DNA from: IDS-8 sp035304345
GTDB lineage: Bacteria > Pseudomonadota > Gammaproteobacteria > Steroidobacterales > Woeseiaceae
Direction of reading: 5' to 3'
Assembly: GCA_035304345.1 (NCBI GenBank)
Contig: DATGQE010000041.1
Coordinates: 18,211 to 82,210 of the forward strand
Length of the DNA stretch: 64,000 nucleotides
Shown: in pieces, positions 62,381 through 64,000 of the stretch
Position numbering within the stretch: position 1 is the stretch's first letter
How the letters are laid out: each line of letters starts with the position of its first letter
Notes under the pieces: generated by a model
Seen by the model: the letters and a program-made list of their open reading frames with translations, nothing else
Told to the model about the DNA's origin: nothing
Database searches by the model: none
Position numbers and translations under genes: made by a program

Positions 62381-63425
62381 AGCGATTCCTCATCTCGTCG
62401 ATCCTCCCTTCGAGGAACAGCGCGAGATTGTGACAGAAGAGTTCCGTCAGCCGCGCGTTTTCCTGCCGGACCGTGCTCGCGGAGTGCGGGCTCACGAGCA
62501 CGTTGTCGAGATCCCAGAGCGGGCTCGTGGGCGGCAACGGCTCGGTACGGAACACGTCCAGCGCGGCGAAGGCGAGCTGGCCGGCGAGGAGCGCCGTGAC
62601 CAACGCCGGCTCGTCGACCAGCGACCCGCGCGCGACGTTCACGAGCACCGCGCTCTTCTTCATGGCGGCGAGCGCGGCGCGGTCGATGATGTTCACGGTC
62701 TCCGGCGTCTCGGGCGCGCACAGCACGAGGGCGTCGGTCTCCCGCAGCATGTCGTGCAGCTCCGCGCGCCGGAACACGCGATCGATGTCGAGATCGGCGG
62801 CGGTCGCTCGCGACTCGTCGCGGACAAGGCCGAACACGCGCATCTCGAATGCCTTGCCCAGGGCCGCGATGCGGCGGCCGATGCCGCCCATGCCGACGAT
62901 CGACAGCGTCTGGCCGGCGAGCGTATCCGTGGCGTGCAGGCACCAGCGCCGCGCCGCCTGCTCCTGCTTCAGGTGCTCGTAGCCCTTGGCCCTCGCCAGC
63001 AGCACCATGAACGTAAACTCGGTGAGCGGTCCGGCGTGGATGCCGCCCGCGGTCGTGACCAGGACCCCGCGCTCGGCGAGCCCGAGCCGTTGCACCCGCG
63101 GCCCCACTCCGGCGCTCGTCGTCTGCACCCAGCGCAGGCGGCCGGCACCTTCGACGACGTTGCCGCCCCCGGGACGGTCGGGCGGGATGTCCCACAGGAT
63201 GTCGGCGCTCGCGATGAGCGCGGTCCAGCGCTCCTCGTCCTCGGGGCTGCGGCGGAATCCGGGGTCCCCGACATGGTCGCAGGGGTAGCGCACCGGCGGC
63301 AGGAGCCCCGGTTCGTGGACGACCTCGACGCGCTCCGGCGCCACCGCCCGGATCCGGTCCACCAGCTCGCCCTCCAGGGGCGTGGCGATGACGAGCCGCA
63401 ATTTCTGCTTGCTGCGCAAAGGCAT
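62358..63425 (-). CDS. D-isomer-specific 2-hydroxyacid dehydrogenase
   Basis: A 355-aa NAD(P)-dependent dehydrogenase. The Rossmann loop GMGGIGRR, catalytic R in VNVARGSLVDE, E in FRTEPLPP and H in VSPHSAST are all present; the substrate domain has the longer N-terminal part of GhrA/GhrB- and hydroxypyruvate-reductase-like enzymes. It interconverts 2-keto and D-2-hydroxy acids. It forms a two-gene unit with the SMP-30 lactonase, so a sugar-derived keto acid is a reasonable substrate; a general hydroxypyruvate/glyoxylate reductase is possible. Confidence 0.88.
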   Translation of the reverse strand: MPLRSKQKLRLVIATPLEGELVDRIRAVAPERVEVVHEPGLLPPVRYPCDHVGDPGFRRSPEDEERWTALIASADILWDIPPDRPGGGNVVEGAGRLRWVQTTSAGVGPRVQRLGLAERGVLVTTAGGIHAGPLTEFTFMVLLARAKGYEHLKQEQAARRWCLHATDTLAGQTLSIVGMGGIGRRIAALGKAFEMRVFGLVRDESRATAADLDIDRVFRRAELHDMLRETDALVLCAPETPETVNIIDRAALAAMKKSAVLVNVARGSLVDEPALVTALLAGQLAFAALDVFRTEPLPPTSPLWDLDNVLVSPHSASTVRQENARLTELFCHNLALFLEGRIDEMRNRYDPEKGY

Positions 63426-63552
63426 ACGTCTGCCGAGGGAGCGCGCGTCGCGCGCGACCCGGCTAACCTACCGTACCGGCGCAGGCGGCGCGAGCCGGAC
63501 TTTCGCGCCGCGCCGACGCAGGAAGAATCTGGTCGCCCGGCGCTCCGCTGTG

Positions 63553-63558
63553 TATCAT
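63553..63558 (+). promoter_or_regulatory. -10 element of the tRNA-Pro gene
   Basis: TATCAT at 63553-63558, followed by a GC-rich discriminator (CCGCGC) and the tRNA 13 bp downstream, typical of a stringently controlled stable-RNA promoter. The -35 (TGGTCG, 17 bp upstream) is poor. Confidence 0.5.
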
Positions 63559-63571
63559 TCCGCGCTCGGCT

Positions 63572-63648
63572 CGGGGTGTAGCTCAGTCTGGTAGAGCACT
63601 GCCTTCGGGAGGCAGGGGCCGTAGGTTCAAATCCTATCACCCCGACCA
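63572..63648 (+). tRNA. tRNA-Pro (anticodon CGG)
   Basis: 77 nt including the encoded CCA. Acceptor stem CGGGGTG pairs with CACCCCG, D arm GCTC/GAGC, anticodon stem CTGCC/GGCAG with loop TTCGGGA (anticodon CGG), T arm GTAGGTTCAAATCCTAT. The 5' cytosine and A73 (…CG-A-CCA) are features of bacterial tRNA-Pro. No clear terminator follows; the 63649-63860 stretch holds no gene that I can support. Confidence 0.96.
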
Positions 63649-63860
63649 GAATTCCCCGGTCAATCATAAGCTTACGAACCGCCCCTCCGGGGGGCGCCGG
63701 CTGCCACGGAGGCATGGGTGCCTGCCCTTCCACCACCCTGGGCTCGCTTCCGTGGAGATGGATTCCACCCGCATCGGGCATTCCGGCGGCGAGCCGTGCA
63801 AGTGGCACAAGTGCCGTTCGCTTGCCACTCTGCCGGCCCGTGACCTGGACGACACAGTCA

Positions 63861-64000
63861 TCAGAACACCTGCAGGTCATTCGCCAGAACGACTTCGCCA
63901 TCGTATCCGGCCTTGACCTCCGCCAGCACTTCTTCGGCCGTCGCTCCGAAGAAGAGGATGTGATACAGCACCAGCAGCCGCGGGCGGGCCTTGGTTGCCA
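63861..64000 (-). CDS. C-terminal end of a metallo-beta-lactamase-fold hydrolase (partial)
   Basis: The last 46 codons of a minus-strand gene that continues beyond the right edge, ending in TGA at 63861-63863 (a second TGA follows at once). The readable end contains RPRLLVLYHILFFGATAEEV, then AEVKAGYDGEVVLANDLQVF. The pattern leu-val-leu-tyr-His followed by EVxxGYDGxVVxxxDL is the usual C-terminus of MBL-fold metallohydrolases, the His being the last zinc ligand. The upstream catalytic HxHxDH motif is outside the window. Confidence 0.7.
   Translation of the reverse strand, partial: ATKARPRLLVLYHILFFGATAEEVLAEVKAGYDGEVVLANDLQVF

Noticed and set aside
63681..63695. GCCCC/GGGGC repeat after tRNA-Pro as terminator
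   Set aside because: Five base pairs, no T-run.
63664..63861. 65-codon minus-strand frame between tRNA-Pro and the MBL-fold gene
   Set aside because: No recognisable domain, no ribosome-binding site; directly after the stop of the MBL-fold gene in another frame.

Overview
The window is high-GC DNA of a Gram-negative, probably gammaproteobacterial, plant-polysaccharide degrader. This rests on an ispB-type prenyl synthase divergent from a leftward promoter (where rplU normally lies), two very large TonB-dependent receptors, Sec/Tat exported glycosidases, E. coli-like TTGACA promoters and the companion families (tryptophan-halogenase-like, SapC, JmjC/cupin, DUF6445) typical of Xanthomonas/Caulobacter/Steroidobacter-like oligotrophs. 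I see no transposase, integrase, CRISPR array or phage gene. Long open frames opposite the real genes are GC-driven shadows.

Layout. 0.3-1.3 kb: ispB. 1.3-5.2 kb: GH10 xylanase, JmjC/cupin protein and GH43 enzyme, ending in a hairpin terminator. 5.3-8.5 kb (minus): TonB receptor 1. 8.6-17.7 kb: tightly overlapping operon of three tryptophan-halogenase-family genes, a GH9, a fourth halogenase-like gene, then an aldo-keto reductase. 17.7-21.0 kb (minus): SGNH esterase and GntP permease. 21.1-21.9 kb: FAH-family sugar-acid enzyme. 21.9-34.8 kb (minus, read right to left): two GH3 enzymes, ManD, xylB, xylA, a LacI regulator and a TRAP transporter. 34.9-37.1 kb: GH67 alpha-glucuronidase. 37.1-38.1 kb (minus): second LacI regulator. 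38.2-47.8 kb (minus, right to left): TonB receptor 2, SapC, JmjC/cupin, halogenase-like 5, DUF6445, GH9. 48.2-52.6 kb: sodium/solute symporter and GH94 cellobiose phosphorylase. 52.8-61.2 kb: an eight-gene corrinoid/tetrahydrofolate demethylation cassette with two non-pyrrolysine MttB homologues. 61.3-63.4 kb (minus): SMP-30 lactonase and D-2-hydroxyacid dehydrogenase. 63.6 kb: tRNA-Pro(CGG), then the 3' end of a metallo-beta-lactamase-fold gene.

How it fits together. GH10 cuts glucuronoxylan outside, TonB receptor 1 imports oligomers, GH67 removes (4-O-methyl)glucuronate, the esterase removes acetyl groups, GH43/GH3 release pentoses, and XylA/XylB feed xylulose-5-phosphate to central metabolism. 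ManD, TRAP, GntP and FAH deal with sugar acids. The right-hand half (TonB receptor 2, GH9, symporter, GH94) looks like a beta-glucan/cellodextrin branch.

Two classes of LacI-type operator tie the parts together: TGGTAGCGCTAACA-like boxes at the GH10, TonB-1/halogenase and GH3/GH67 promoters, and a pair of identical AAACGTTT-centred operators facing each other between TonB receptor 2 and the symporter. The most unusual content is the set of five halogenase-family genes, one of which has lost every catalytic signature, and the corrinoid demethylase cassette beside a glucuronoxylan locus, where the 4-O-methyl group of methylglucuronate is a natural but unproven candidate substrate.
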